In this document: positions 7,465 through 15,740 of the stretch, piece after piece
How positions within the stretch are numbered: the stretch's first letter is position 1
How the letters are laid out: each line of letters starts with the position of its first letter
Source of the DNA: Candidatus Kuenenia stuttgartensis
Lineage (GTDB): Bacteria > Bacteroidota > Bacteroidia > Flavobacteriales_D > Crocinitomicaceae
Reading direction: 5' to 3'
DNA length: 27,900 nucleotides
Assembly (NCBI GenBank): GCA_943326025.2
Contig: CALPRR020000003.1
Span: 1 to 27,900, forward strand
The notes under the pieces: model-generated
Seen by the model: the letters and a program-made list of their open reading frames with translations, nothing else
What the model was told of the DNA's origin: nothing
Databases searched by the model: none
Position numbers and translations under genes: made by a program

Positions 7465-9729
7465 TTATGCTTCTTGCAACTTGATTAAGTTTAAAGCAGA
7501 ACCTGCTTTATACCATTCGATTTGTTGAGCATTATAAGTGTGATTTAATAATATATTTTCTTTTGAACCATTTTCATGAACAATTTCTAAAGTTAATGGT
7601 TTACCTGGTGTAAATTCTTTTAAATCAACAAAGTTAAATACATCGTTTTCAAGAATTTTAGTGTAATCTGATTCATTTGCGAATGTTAAACCTAACATTC
7701 CTTGTTTTTTCAAGTTTGTTTCGTGAATACGAGCAAAAGATTTTACGATTACAGCTTTAACCCCTAAATGTCTTGGCTCCATAGCTGCATGCTCTCTTGA
7801 AGAACCTTCACCATAGTTATGATCACCAATTACAACTGAAGGTACACCAGCAGCTTTATAAGCTCTTTGTACAGCTGGCACTTCGCCATAAACTCCTGTC
7901 AATTGATTTTTAACTTCATTTGCTTTACCATTGAAAGCATTAACAGCACCAATCAACATATTGTTAGAAATATTATCCAAGTGACCTCTATATTTCAACC
8001 ATGGACCAGCCATAGAAATATGATCAGTTGTACATTTTCCGTCAACTTTGATTAATAATTTTGCGTCTGTAATATTTTCACCATTCCAAACATCAAAAGA
8101 CTCTAATAACTGTAAACGAGAAGAATCTTCAGCAACAGCAATCTCTACTGAAGAACCATCTTCTGCAGGCGCTTGATACAAAGGATCTTCAACATCAAAT
8201 CCTTTTGGAGGCAATTCCCATCCAGTTGGTGGATCTAATTTTACTTGTTCACCTTTATCATTTGTTAATGTATCTGTTAATGGATTAAATCCTAAATCTC
8301 CAGCAATTGCTATAGCAGCAACAATTTCAGGTGAAGCAACGAATGCATGTGTATTTGGGTTACCATCTGCTCTTTTAGAGAAATTACGGTTAAAAGAGTG
8401 AATAATAGAGTTTTTCTCTTGTTTCTCAGCTCCTTCTCTATCCCATTGACCAATACATGGTCCACAAGCATTTGTAAATACTTTTGTTCCAATTTTTTCG
8501 AAAGTATCTATAATACCATCTCTTTCAATTGTATATCTAACTTGCTCTGAACCTGGATTTATACCAAATTCAGCTTTAGGCAATAATCCTTTTTCAACAG
8601 CTTGTTTTGCGATTGAAGCCGCTCTAGACATATCTTCGTATGAAGAGTTTGTACAAGATCCGATTAATCCCCATTCAATTTTCATTGGCCATTCATTAGC
8701 AGTCGCCTCAGCTCTCATTTTAGAAACTGGAGTTCCTCTATCTGGAGTAAATGGACCATTGATTTGTGGTTCTAATTCAGAAAGATTAATTTCAATCACT
8801 TGATCAAAATATTTCTCTGGATTTTCGTAAACCTCTTTATCACCTGTTAAGTGTTCAGCTATTGCATCAGCAGCATCAACAACTTCTTGTCTTCCTGTTG
8901 CGGCTAAATATCTTCTCATTGAATCATCGTAACCAAAAGTTGAAGTTGTAGCTCCAATTTCAGCTCCCATGTTACAGATTGTACCTTTTCCAGTACAAGA
9001 TAAAGAAATCGCTCCTTCACCAAAATATTCTACAATAGCACCAGTTCCACCTTTTACAGTCAAAATATCAGCAACTTTTAATATAACATCTTTAGCAGAA
9101 GTCCAACCGTTTAATTTACCAGTCAATTTAATACCGATAAGCTTTGGGAATTTCAACTCCCAAGCCATACCTGCCATAACATCTACAGCATCAGCACCAC
9201 CAACTCCGATAGCAACCATACCTAAACCACCTGCATTTACAGTATGTGAATCAGTTCCAATCATCAATCCACCAGGGAAAGCATAATTTTCTAAAACTAC
9301 TTGGTGAATAATACCAGCACCTGGTTTCCAGAAACCGATACCGTATTTATTTGAAATAGAAGATAAGAAGTTAAAAACTTCATTATTTTGATTAATAGAA
9401 TCTTGTAAATCTTTTGTTGCTCCTACTCTAGCTTGAATCAAGTGATCCGCATGAACTGTTGAAGGAACAGCTACTTTTTTCTTACCAGCTTGCATAAATT
9501 GCAATAAAGCCATTTGTGCAGTTGCATCTTGCATTGCTACTCTATCTGGAGCAAAATCCACATAAGAAACTCCTCTTCCGAAAGCTTCAGTTGCATTTCC
9601 TTCCCATAAATGAGCATAAAGAATTTTCTCAGAAAGCGTTAATGGTTTACCTACTACTTTTCTTGCAGCTTCAATTCTGCTTGGAAAATTAGCATAAACC
9701 TTTTTTATCATATCTAAATCGAATACCAT
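7465..9729 (-). CDS. acnA: Aconitate hydratase, mitochondrial type
   Basis: A 754-residue aconitase that interconverts citrate and isocitrate through cis-aconitate in the TCA cycle. The three [4Fe-4S] ligands are C359 (IGSCTNSS), C422 and C425 (NACGPCIGQW), nearly the same numbers as in mitochondrial aconitase, which this protein resembles far more than E. coli AcnA or AcnB. Other marks are PSTVHADH (89-96), IGTDSHTVNAGGLG (157-170), HSFNRNFSKRADGNP in the middle and GEGSSREHAAMEPR in the C-terminal swivel domain. Length is normal. The mitochondrial-like form is usual in Bacteroidota, though the symbol given to it varies. It is probably a single-gene unit, with a terminator just after it. The 267-base upstream gap is shared with divergent rpsF. 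Confidence 0.96.
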   Translation of the reverse strand: MVFDLDMIKKVYANFPSRIEAARKVVGKPLTLSEKILYAHLWEGNATEAFGRGVSYVDFAPDRVAMQDATAQMALLQFMQAGKKKVAVPSTVHADHLIQARVGATKDLQDSINQNNEVFNFLSSISNKYGIGFWKPGAGIIHQVVLENYAFPGGLMIGTDSHTVNAGGLGMVAIGVGGADAVDVMAGMAWELKFPKLIGIKLTGKLNGWTSAKDVILKVADILTVKGGTGAIVEYFGEGAISLSCTGKGTICNMGAEIGATTSTFGYDDSMRRYLAATGRQEVVDAADAIAEHLTGDKEVYENPEKYFDQVIEINLSELEPQINGPFTPDRGTPVSKMRAEATANEWPMKIEWGLIGSCTNSSYEDMSRAASIAKQAVEKGLLPKAEFGINPGSEQVRYTIERDGIIDTFEKIGTKVFTNACGPCIGQWDREGAEKQEKNSIIHSFNRNFSKRADGNPNTHAFVASPEIVAAIAIAGDLGFNPLTDTLTNDKGEQVKLDPPTGWELPPKGFDVEDPLYQAPAEDGSSVEIAVAEDSSRLQLLESFDVWNGENITDAKLLIKVDGKCTTDHISMAGPWLKYRGHLDNISNNMLIGAVNAFNGKANEVKNQLTGVYGEVPAVQRAYKAAGVPSVVIGDHNYGEGSSREHAAMEPRHLGVKAVIVKSFARIHETNLKKQGMLGLTFANESDYTKILENDVFNFVDLKEFTPGKPLTLEIVHENGSKENILLNHTYNAQQIEWYKAGSALNLIKLQEA

Positions 9730-9817
9730 AAAATGTGTTGTTTAAGATCCTATAATTAATATGTGGCGAATTTAAACATTTTATAAAATCTACCTCTATA
9801 ATTTTAAAGAAAAAACA

Positions 9818-9825
9818 TACTTTTG
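9818..9825 (+). promoter_or_regulatory. Possible upstream -7 element before rpsF
   Basis: TACTTTTG fits the Bacteroidota -7 consensus TAnnTTTG exactly, but no clear -33 TTG lies at the right distance. If used, it would give rpsF a leader of about 165 bases containing a weak 6-bp hairpin (CAACTG with CAGTTG, about 9850-9871). Confidence 0.3.
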
Positions 9826-9954
9826 TTTGAAATAAAACGAAATTTATGCCAACTGTAAAAAAAATCAGTTGCGTTTAATGATTATGAAAGCGTCATTATT
9901 GTGAATAATTTTCAATTTTCTTGTACGATTTAAGTATTCTATTGATTTTTTCTA

Positions 9955-9962
9955 TATCTTTG
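9955..9962 (+). promoter_or_regulatory. Promoter -7 element of rpsF-rpsR-rplI
   Basis: TATCTTTG followed by C is an exact match to the TAnnTTTG consensus. Transcription would start near 9969, leaving a short A-rich leader before the ATG at 9997. The -33 element is not convincing. Confidence 0.6.
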
Positions 9963-9996
9963 CAACCTTAAAAATAATTTTAAAACAAAATAAGTT

Positions 9997-10353
9997 ATGA
10001 GTTTTTACGAAACTGTTTTCATCTTAACTCCCGTTTTGTCTGAAGATCAGACAAAGGAAGCAGTAGCTAAATTCGAAGGCGAGATCAGCTCTTTGGGTGG
10101 TAAAGTTAGGCACACTGAACATTGGGGATTACGTAAGTTAGCGTATCCAATCCAAAAAAAATCAACTGGATTTTACTTTTTAGTAGAATTTGAAGCTGAA
10201 GGTACTGCAATTGGTACTTTAGAATTGGCATTTAAACGTGACGAGCGTGTTATGCGTTTCTTAACAGTTAAAATGGAAAAAGATCATTTAGCGTATTCTG
10301 AAAAAAGAAGAGCTAAAATGGGCGAAAAAAAATCAGTTTCAGCTGAAGCTTAA
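9997..10353 (+). CDS. rpsF: 30S ribosomal protein bS6
   Basis: A 118-residue small-subunit protein that pairs with S18 and binds 16S rRNA in the platform. Recognisable by YETVFILTPVLSEDQ at the N-terminus, the central HTEHWGLRKLAYPIQKKSTG and the strand RDERVMRFLTVKME. Length is slightly above the core because of a charged tail (about 100-118), usual in the phylum. It is first in the rpsF-rpsR-rplI operon. No priB or ssb gene sits between rpsF and rpsR, unlike in many other phyla. The ATG follows an A-rich leader without Shine-Dalgarno sequence. Confidence 0.97.
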   Translation: MSFYETVFILTPVLSEDQTKEAVAKFEGEISSLGGKVRHTEHWGLRKLAYPIQKKSTGFYFLVEFEAEGTAIGTLELAFKRDERVMRFLTVKMEKDHLAYSEKRRAKMGEKKSVSAEA

Positions 10354-10377
10354 TCATTAACATTAAAAAAGAGAATC

Positions 10378-10641
10378 ATGTCACAAAACGATGTTCGCTA
10401 TTTGACTCCAATTAACATTGAGATCAGAAAAGAAAAATATTGCCGTTTCAAAAAAAGCGGAATTAAATTTATCGACTATAAAGATGGTAACTTCTTATTG
10501 AAATTAGTTAATGAACAAGGTAAAATTTTACCTCGTCGTTTAACTGGTACTTCAGCAAAATACCAAAAGAAAGTTGGTCAAGCAATTAAACGTGCTCGTC
10601 ACATCGCAGTTCTTCCATACGTGGCAGACATGTTGAAATAA
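10378..10641 (+). CDS. rpsR: 30S ribosomal protein bS18
   Basis: An 87-residue protein that forms a heterodimer with S6 on 16S rRNA. Family signatures are KYCRFKKSGIKFIDYKD (residues about 19-35), GKILPRRLTGTSAKYQKKV and the C-terminal RARHIAVLPYVADM. It has a single Cys in the YCRF motif, not enough for a zinc site by itself. It starts 24 bases after rpsF and ends 32 bases before rplI, as expected for one operon. Confidence 0.97.
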   Translation: MSQNDVRYLTPINIEIRKEKYCRFKKSGIKFIDYKDGNFLLKLVNEQGKILPRRLTGTSAKYQKKVGQAIKRARHIAVLPYVADMLK

Positions 10642-10673
10642 GTCGATTTTTTAACACAATAATATTATTTAAA

Positions 10674-11120
10674 ATGCAAGTAATTCTTAAAAAGACCGTA
10701 GATAAACTTGGTTATAAAGATGAAGTAGTTACAGTTAAACCAGGATATGGTCGTAACTTCTTAATCCCTCAAGGATATGCTGATTTAGCTACAGCATCTG
10801 CGTTAAAAGCACATACAGAAGTAATGAAACAACGTTCTCATAAAGAGACTAAAGTTTTAGCTGAAGCTGAAGCTGTTGCAGCTAAATTAGTTGACGTTAC
10901 TTTAACAATTGGTACTAAAGCTGGTGAAAACGGTAAAATATTTGGATCTGTTAATACAGTTCAATTATCTGAAGCATTAAAAGCTCTTGGTTTTGATATC
11001 GACCGTAAAGCGTTGAAAATTAAAAACGAACCAATCAAAGAAGTTGGATCTTACGAAGCTGAAGCAAATCTTCACAAAGGTGTTAAACCAACATTCAAAT
11101 TTGAAGTAGTAGGAGAATAA
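10674..11120 (+). CDS. rplI: 50S ribosomal protein bL9
   Basis: A 148-residue two-domain ribosomal protein at the base of the L1 stalk, involved in keeping the reading frame. The N-terminal rRNA-binding domain shows MQVILKKTVDKLGYKDEVV and VKPGYGRNFLIPQGYA (residues about 21-36). A long connecting helix follows (about 40-75, Ala/Glu/Lys-rich), then the C-terminal domain with IGTKAGENGKIFGSVN. Length is normal. It is the last gene of the S6-S18-L9 operon, ended by a strong terminator. Confidence 0.97.
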   Translation: MQVILKKTVDKLGYKDEVVTVKPGYGRNFLIPQGYADLATASALKAHTEVMKQRSHKETKVLAEAEAVAAKLVDVTLTIGTKAGENGKIFGSVNTVQLSEALKALGFDIDRKALKIKNEPIKEVGSYEAEANLHKGVKPTFKFEVVGE

Positions 11121-11140
11121 TTCTATCACTATAATTTATT

Positions 11141-11175
11141 AAAAGCTCATCCATTAATTTGCGATGAGCTTTTTT
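11141..11175 (+). terminator. Terminator of the rpsF-rpsR-rplI operon
   Basis: An 11-bp perfect stem, AAAAGCTCATC (11141-11151) with 11163-11173, has an 11-base loop and ends in a T-run (11170-11175). It lies 20 bases after the rplI stop. Confidence 0.92.
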
Positions 11176-11307
11176 AATATAACCATTTCATTTCTTGAGA
11201 ATCCCTATAAACACTAACTTATAGCGATATACAGATAAAAAACAACCATCGTTATCAACAAAACATAACTTTTTTCAACATTTTTCAAATATTTTTCGCT
11301 AAAACAC

Positions 11308-11337
11308 TTGTAAGATATAGATATTCCTATATATTTG
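11308..11337 (+). promoter_or_regulatory. Promoter of the HU gene
   Basis: TTG (11308-11310), a 19-base spacer and TATATTTG (11330-11337) match the Bacteroidota sigma-A consensus (TTG-N19-TAnnTTTG) exactly. Transcription should start near 11344, giving an approximately 36-base leader. This is the best promoter in the window. Confidence 0.8.
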
Positions 11338-11379
11338 CTACGATATTAATTATTACAAACATCTATTAAAAACCAAACT

Positions 11380-11652
11380 ATGAACAAAGCAGAATTAATT
11401 GATGCTATCGCAGCAGAGTCAGGATTATCTAAAGTTGATGCAAAAAAAGCATTAGACGGATTTGTAAGCGCTACTGCTAATGCAATGAAAGCTGGAGACA
11501 AAATTTCTTTAGTAGGATTTGGATCTTTCTCAGTTTCTAACAGAGCTGCAAGAACAGGACGTAACCCTCAAACAGGAAAAGAAATTAAAATTGCAGCTAA
11601 AAACGTTGTACGTTTCAAAGCTGGAGCTGAACTTTCTGCTAAAGTTAACTAA
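11380..11652 (+). CDS. hup: HU family DNA-binding protein
   Basis: A 90-residue histone-like protein that bends and compacts DNA without strong sequence preference. It shows the full HU pattern: MNKAELIDAIAAESGLSK, the dimer core VGFGSFSV, the beta-arm AARTGRNPQTGKEIKI with the intercalating proline (residues about 58-69) and the closing VVRFKAGAELSAKVN. The length is exactly that of canonical HU. It has its own promoter and terminator, so it is an independent, probably highly expressed unit. Confidence 0.97.
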   Translation: MNKAELIDAIAAESGLSKVDAKKALDGFVSATANAMKAGDKISLVGFGSFSVSNRAARTGRNPQTGKEIKIAAKNVVRFKAGAELSAKVN

Positions 11653-11673
11653 TAGTTACTTTACAAGGGATGT

Positions 11674-11702
11674 AAAGGGAATCATATGGTTCCCTTTTTT
11701 TA
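11674..11702 (+). terminator. Terminator of the HU gene
   Basis: The stem AAAGGGAA (11674-11681) pairs with 11690-11697, extended inward by a U-G and a C-G pair around an ATAT loop, and is followed by a T-run to 11701. The 10-mer ATCATATGGT (11681-11690) is identical to that of the OMP terminator. Confidence 0.92.
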
Positions 11703-11726
11703 TTATCAAAATTGAGATTTTCTATC

Positions 11727-12407
11727 GTGGAAGCAAACGAAAAAGTATTACAAGAATTCTATGGAATCATTTCTGAAAGCAAACAAGAAATGTTTGATAG
11801 AATTGCAGCTGAACGAACAAAGCACTTCACAGTTGTTATGGAAAATATATACCAAGAACATAATGCGAGCGCAGTTCTTCGCTCATGTGATTGTTTTGGC
11901 ATTCAGGAACTTCATGTTATAGAAAAAGATAATCAATATAAAGTTCAAAGAGATATAGCATTAGGAGCTGGCAGATGGGTTGATATGTATAATTACGACA
12001 AAGGTGATTCTCCAACAGTTGATTGTATTTCTAAATTAAAAGCGAAAGGCTATAAAATCATAGCTACAACACCACACACAAATGATGTTACTATTAATGA
12101 GTTCGACATCACAAAACCCTTTGCTCTGGTTTTTGGAACGGAAAGAAGAGGTATCTCAGAAGAAATAAAAGAACTTGCTGATGAATTTGTTAAAATTCCA
12201 ATGTATGGTTTTACAGAAAGTTTTAACATTTCCGTTTCTGCTGCAATTTCATTGAATGTAGTTAGAGAGCGTTTAGAAAAAAGCAACCTAAATTGGAAAC
12301 TTTCGAAAGAAGAACAAACGAAACTAAAAATTAAATGGAGTAAAAAAATTCTTAAGGCTGGAGTAGAATTAGAAAAATTATTTATTGAAAAGCATTCATC
12401 TAAATAA
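11727..12407 (+). CDS. trmH: SpoU/TrmH-family RNA 2'-O-methyltransferase
   Basis: A SPOUT-class methyltransferase expected to use SAM to methylate a ribose 2'-OH, most likely G18 of tRNA. The three SpoU motifs are present: HNASAVLRSCDCFGI, with the invariant Asn and Arg; LVFGTERRGIS; and IPMYGFTESFNISVSAA. There is no in-frame ATG near the N-terminus. I chose GTG at 11727 (226 residues): it places the conserved RTKHFTV about 30 residues in, as expected for relatives, and leaves room after the HU terminator. A TTG at 11712 would add five residues but lies only 10 bases after the T-run; the first ATG (11790) would cut conserved sequence. The stop is one base from the stop of the facing gene. 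The tRNA G18 assignment is by family only. Confidence 0.88.
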   Translation: MEANEKVLQEFYGIISESKQEMFDRIAAERTKHFTVVMENIYQEHNASAVLRSCDCFGIQELHVIEKDNQYKVQRDIALGAGRWVDMYNYDKGDSPTVDCISKLKAKGYKIIATTPHTNDVTINEFDITKPFALVFGTERRGISEEIKELADEFVKIPMYGFTESFNISVSAAISLNVVRERLEKSNLNWKLSKEEQTKLKIKWSKKILKAGVELEKLFIEKHSSK

Positions 12408-12408
12408 T

Positions 12409-13065
12409 TTACAAATGTTTAAAAGAAAAATCTTTTGAATCAAATACCTCATCAAAAAGATGTGGATAATAACGTTTCATTTCCGAATTCATTAAGTCTA
12501 TTGGAACATTATTAAAATCTCCATAATAATGTAAATACTCCATAAATCGTGCTCCTTTTTCAAATTCTTGAAACATTGAATCCTCTTCCCCATTCCAATT
12601 CAAAGGTTCTACACCAGTAATTTTACATATTCTTGCATCGAAAGCAGGAGTACATTTTACCCATTTTTCATCGATAAACAATTCTGTATAACCATGAAAA
12701 ACGATTTCATCACGTCTTAATAATTTTACTAATTTTTCAACTCCAATATGATTAGTTACAATAGCATATCCTAATCTAGATGGAATTTCAAATTTGCGAG
12801 CGACAGCAGCCAATAATAAAGCTTTTTCTACACACCAAGATCTCTTTTTAGGAATTACATTACTCGCTTTTAAGCCTTCAAAAGTCAAATCTAAATGGTA
12901 TGGATCATAAATAAATTTATCCCTTACTTTTAAATACAATTCAATAGCTAAATCTTTTTGATTTTTACTTGAATCAATGTCCTCAACAAAGAAATTAAAA
13001 TTTGAATGATTAAAGTCTAAAAATTCAGTCTCCTTTAAATACTCTTCCATTAATTGATTATTCAT
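12409..13065 (-). CDS. Transglutaminase-like superfamily protein
   Basis: A 218-residue protein with the transglutaminase-like papain fold and a complete candidate catalytic triad: C78 (RSWCVEKALLLAA), H124 (FHGYTELF) and D143 (TPAFD). In bacteria this fold mostly occurs in cysteine proteases or peptidases rather than true cross-linking enzymes. No signal peptide or membrane segment is visible, so it is probably cytoplasmic. Its ATG overlaps the end of aroK by 8 bases (ATGAATAA), so it is probably translationally coupled and last in the trhO-lgt-aroK unit. Substrate unknown. No terminator is seen between it and the convergent trmH. Confidence 0.8.
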   Translation of the reverse strand: MNNQLMEEYLKETEFLDFNHSNFNFFVEDIDSSKNQKDLAIELYLKVRDKFIYDPYHLDLTFEGLKASNVIPKKRSWCVEKALLLAAVARKFEIPSRLGYAIVTNHIGVEKLVKLLRRDEIVFHGYTELFIDEKWVKCTPAFDARICKITGVEPLNWNGEEDSMFQEFEKGARFMEYLHYYGDFNNVPIDLMNSEMKRYYPHLFDEVFDSKDFSFKHL

Positions 13066-13576
13066 AAAAACTATTTAAGCAATCAATGATCTCTTCGACT
13101 GTTTGATTTTCTCTATTTAACACAAACTTAGAAGACTCATAAAAAGGAGAACGAATAATAAGTGTATCAGTAATAAAAGCTTCTAATTCCTCTATAGATT
13201 TACCTTCTACTAACGGTCTTTTTTCTTTAGCACTCACTAATCGATTGACCAATTCTTTTACTGGTCTTTTTAAATAGAATGTAGTTCCTAAAGTATTTAA
13301 TGTTTTCATATTATCATGAAAACAAGGCATTCCTCCTCCTGTAGACAAGACAAAAGATTCTGGGAAACAATATGATTTCAAAAAATCAGTTTCTAACAAA
13401 CGAAATCCTTTCTCTCCTTTAAGAAGAAAAATTTCAGAAATAGAACAACCTTCAAGCTCTTCTATTTTGGCATCCACATCGATAAAAGGTATATTCAGTT
13501 TATTTGCAAGCTTTTTTCCTAAAGTAGTTTTACCACTTGCCATATAACCAATTAATATAATCCTTTGGACTTCCAT
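13058..13576 (-). CDS. aroK: Shikimate kinase
   Basis: A 172-residue P-loop kinase that phosphorylates shikimate at the 3-hydroxyl, a step of chorismate and so aromatic amino-acid and menaquinone synthesis. Landmarks: Walker A GYMASGKT (10-17); the shikimate-binding D33 and D35 (DVDAKIE); R59 (GFRLLE); the STGGG loop (78-82); and the lid arginine R120 (KEKRPLV). Length matches AroK. It lies 4 bases after lgt and overlaps the transglutaminase-like gene by 8 bases. Confidence 0.96.
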   Translation of the reverse strand: MEVQRIILIGYMASGKTTLGKKLANKLNIPFIDVDAKIEELEGCSISEIFLLKGEKGFRLLETDFLKSYCFPESFVLSTGGGMPCFHDNMKTLNTLGTTFYLKRPVKELVNRLVSAKEKRPLVEGKSIEELEAFITDTLIIRSPFYESSKFVLNRENQTVEEIIDCLNSFYE

Positions 13577-13580
13577 TAAT

Positions 13581-14420
13581 CTAGCTGAGTTTTTTTTGTT
13601 TTTTTAATGAATTCCAAAGAATGTAAATACCTGCAATAACAAAAGGTATACTTAATAATTGACCTGTATTCAAAAACAAAGTGTTATCTCTTTCTGTTTG
13701 TCCTAATTTTACAAACTCAACGAAAAATCTAGCCATAAACAATAAGGCTAAGAATAATCCAAATACAAATCCTGGTTTGTTGTATGCCTGTTTTTTCCAA
13801 AAGAAATACATCAAAATTGCAAAAATAATCAAATAACAAATTGCTTCATATAACTGTGCGGGATGTCTTACTGGAAGATTTTCCCAAGCACAATCAAAAG
13901 GAGGATTACAATCATTTCTCATAAAACGAAATCCCCAAGGAACCGTTGTTTCATCTCCAACAATTTCACCATTTACTAAATTCCCAAAACGAATAAATGC
14001 TGCGGCTATAGCAATAGGAGGAGCAATTCTATCTAAAATCCACATTAATGGTTTTTTAGATACTTTCTTAGAATAAATCCATAAAGCAATTAATATTGCT
14101 ATTGCTCCACCGTGACTTGCTAAACCACCTTCCCAAACTTTAAAAATGTTTATTGGATTTGAAAAATATCCATTTTCACCATCGAAATAAGGTCCATAAA
14201 ATAACACATGTCCCAATCTTGCACCAACGATTGTAGCAATTACCATATACATTACTAATTTATCTAGTTCAGCTTCAGGGACACCTTCTTTTTTAAAGAC
14301 TTTTTTAATTATAAAAAAACCTAAAATAAGTCCAGAAATAAATAACAATCCATACAAATTGGGCGTTTTCCAACCTTCAACTAATTCTGGACTCATGTTC
14401 CAATTGATAAATAAATTCAC
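13581..14420 (-). CDS. lgt: Phosphatidylglycerol-prolipoprotein diacylglyceryl transferase
   Basis: A 279-residue inner-membrane enzyme that adds diacylglycerol to the lipobox Cys of prolipoproteins, the first step of lipoprotein maturation. Diagnostic segments: GARLGHVLFYGP (66-77), VWEGGLASHGGAIA (95-108) with the essential His at 103 as in E. coli, RFGNLVNGEIVG (144-155) and RHPAQLYE (185-192). About seven hydrophobic membrane segments can be traced. The C-terminal motif MARFFVEFVKLGQ carries the conserved Arg and Glu. It lies between trhO (24 bases upstream) and aroK (4 bases downstream). Confidence 0.97.
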   Translation of the reverse strand: MNLFINWNMSPELVEGWKTPNLYGLLFISGLILGFFIIKKVFKKEGVPEAELDKLVMYMVIATIVGARLGHVLFYGPYFDGENGYFSNPINIFKVWEGGLASHGGAIAILIALWIYSKKVSKKPLMWILDRIAPPIAIAAAFIRFGNLVNGEIVGDETTVPWGFRFMRNDCNPPFDCAWENLPVRHPAQLYEAICYLIIFAILMYFFWKKQAYNKPGFVFGLFLALLFMARFFVEFVKLGQTERDNTLFLNTGQLLSIPFVIAGIYILWNSLKKQKKLS

Positions 14421-14444
14421 AACGATATATTTTAAGTTTAACTA

Positions 14445-15488
14445 CTATTTATTTGTTTGAAAAGGTAATTTTTCAGACCTTCCTTTTTTGAAAATTTTAT
14501 TGCTGATACTTTTTCCTTTTCTAAGTTCTTTTTGAATATCAATTGGAAGTTGAATCATTTCTTTGCATTCATCTGAACAACAATTTTGCATTTTTTCTTT
14601 ACATCCATCACATTGAATAAACAATAAATGACATCCATCATTAACGCAATTTGTATGCGTATCTGCAGGCAAACCACATTGATGACAAACTGAAACAATA
14701 TCTTCACTTATTCGTTCTCCTCTTCTCTCGTCAAAAACAAAATTCTTTCCGATAAATTTATTTTCTAAACCTTCATCTTTACAGTCATTTGCGTATTTAA
14801 TAATTCCACCTTCTAATTGATGAACATTATTAAACCCTCTATGTTTGAACCAAGCTGAAGCTTTTTCACAACGAATACCTCCAGTACAATACATGACAAT
14901 ATTCTTATCTTCATTCCCTTTCAGATAAGTATCTTCAATCAAAGGCAGAGACTCTCTAAAAGTATCAACATCTGGAAGAATTGCACCTTTAAAATGACCA
15001 ACCTCAGATTCATAATGATTTCTAAAATCTACTAATATAGTATCCGGTTTTGAAATCAACTCATTAAATTCTTTAGCTTTTAAATGAATTCCTTTATTTG
15101 TTACATCAAAAGTTTCATCATTTAAACCATCGGCTAAAATCTTATCTCTAATTTTGATTTTTAATTTTAAAAAAGGGAATTCAGCTTCAGACTCGTCTAC
15201 CGCAATATTCAATCTAATACCTTTCAAAAAAGAAATTTCATCTAATTCATCTCTAAATTGATTTACGAATTCGGATGGAACAGCAATTTGGGCATTTATA
15301 CCTTCTTTAGCGACATACGTTCTACCTACGACATTTAATTTCGACCAATTTAAAAACAAAAGATCTCTAAATTCCTGAGGATTATCTATATGAGCATATT
15401 GATAAAAAGACATTGTAACAAATTTGTAACCGCTTTCCTTCAATTTTAATTCAAGATCCTCTTTACTTAATGTATTCCACAGTTGCAT
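14445..15488 (-). CDS. trhO: Rhodanese-domain tRNA uridine(34) hydroxylase
   Basis: A 347-residue protein of the YceA/TrhO family, which hydroxylates uridine 34 of certain tRNAs in an oxygen-dependent way. An N-terminal acylphosphatase-like domain (about 20-115, with GRTYVAKEGINAQIAVP) precedes a rhodanese domain (about 140-235) with its active-site Cys at 201 in YCTGGIRCEKA. The C-terminal tail carries many cysteines (CHQCGLPADTHTNC, CDGCKEKMQNCC), suggesting metal binding, as in other family members. It is the first gene of a minus-strand run with lgt, aroK and the transglutaminase-like gene. No strong -7 element was found in the 252-base gap upstream. Confidence 0.93.
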   Translation of the reverse strand: MQLWNTLSKEDLELKLKESGYKFVTMSFYQYAHIDNPQEFRDLLFLNWSKLNVVGRTYVAKEGINAQIAVPSEFVNQFRDELDEISFLKGIRLNIAVDESEAEFPFLKLKIKIRDKILADGLNDETFDVTNKGIHLKAKEFNELISKPDTILVDFRNHYESEVGHFKGAILPDVDTFRESLPLIEDTYLKGNEDKNIVMYCTGGIRCEKASAWFKHRGFNNVHQLEGGIIKYANDCKDEGLENKFIGKNFVFDERRGERISEDIVSVCHQCGLPADTHTNCVNDGCHLLFIQCDGCKEKMQNCCSDECKEMIQLPIDIQKELRKGKSISNKIFKKGRSEKLPFQTNK

Positions 15489-15740
15489 GCTATGATTTGT
15501 TAAATTAATAAAGTATTACGAAATTAAACAAAGATTTGATGAGAAAAAAACTATTTATAAATTACTTGTTTTTTGAGTATTGAGAAAGGTTAAATAATAC
15601 AAAAAAGTCATTTCAACAAATAATATGTGAATAACTATTTTTATTTATTTTTATTTTCTTTTGTAACTTCACATTGCTAAAATTGGTTAACTTAAAAAAT
15701 CAAGTCTACCGATAAAACTAAATTATTTAAAGCTAAATTA

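Noticed and set aside
8969..9286. 105-codon plus-strand ORF inside the aconitase gene
   Set aside because: It lies opposite a clearly conserved enzyme and has a Pro/Ile/Thr-rich composition typical of an antisense shadow frame.
9845..9877. Ten-codon ORF (ATGCCAACT...TAA) as a leader peptide before rpsF
   Set aside because: It lies far upstream of the best rpsF promoter, has no repeated regulatory codons, and such short ORFs are expected by chance.
11519..11776. 85-codon ORF across the end of the HU gene and its terminator
   Set aside because: It is a frame-shifted reading of HU running through a terminator, with no family resemblance.
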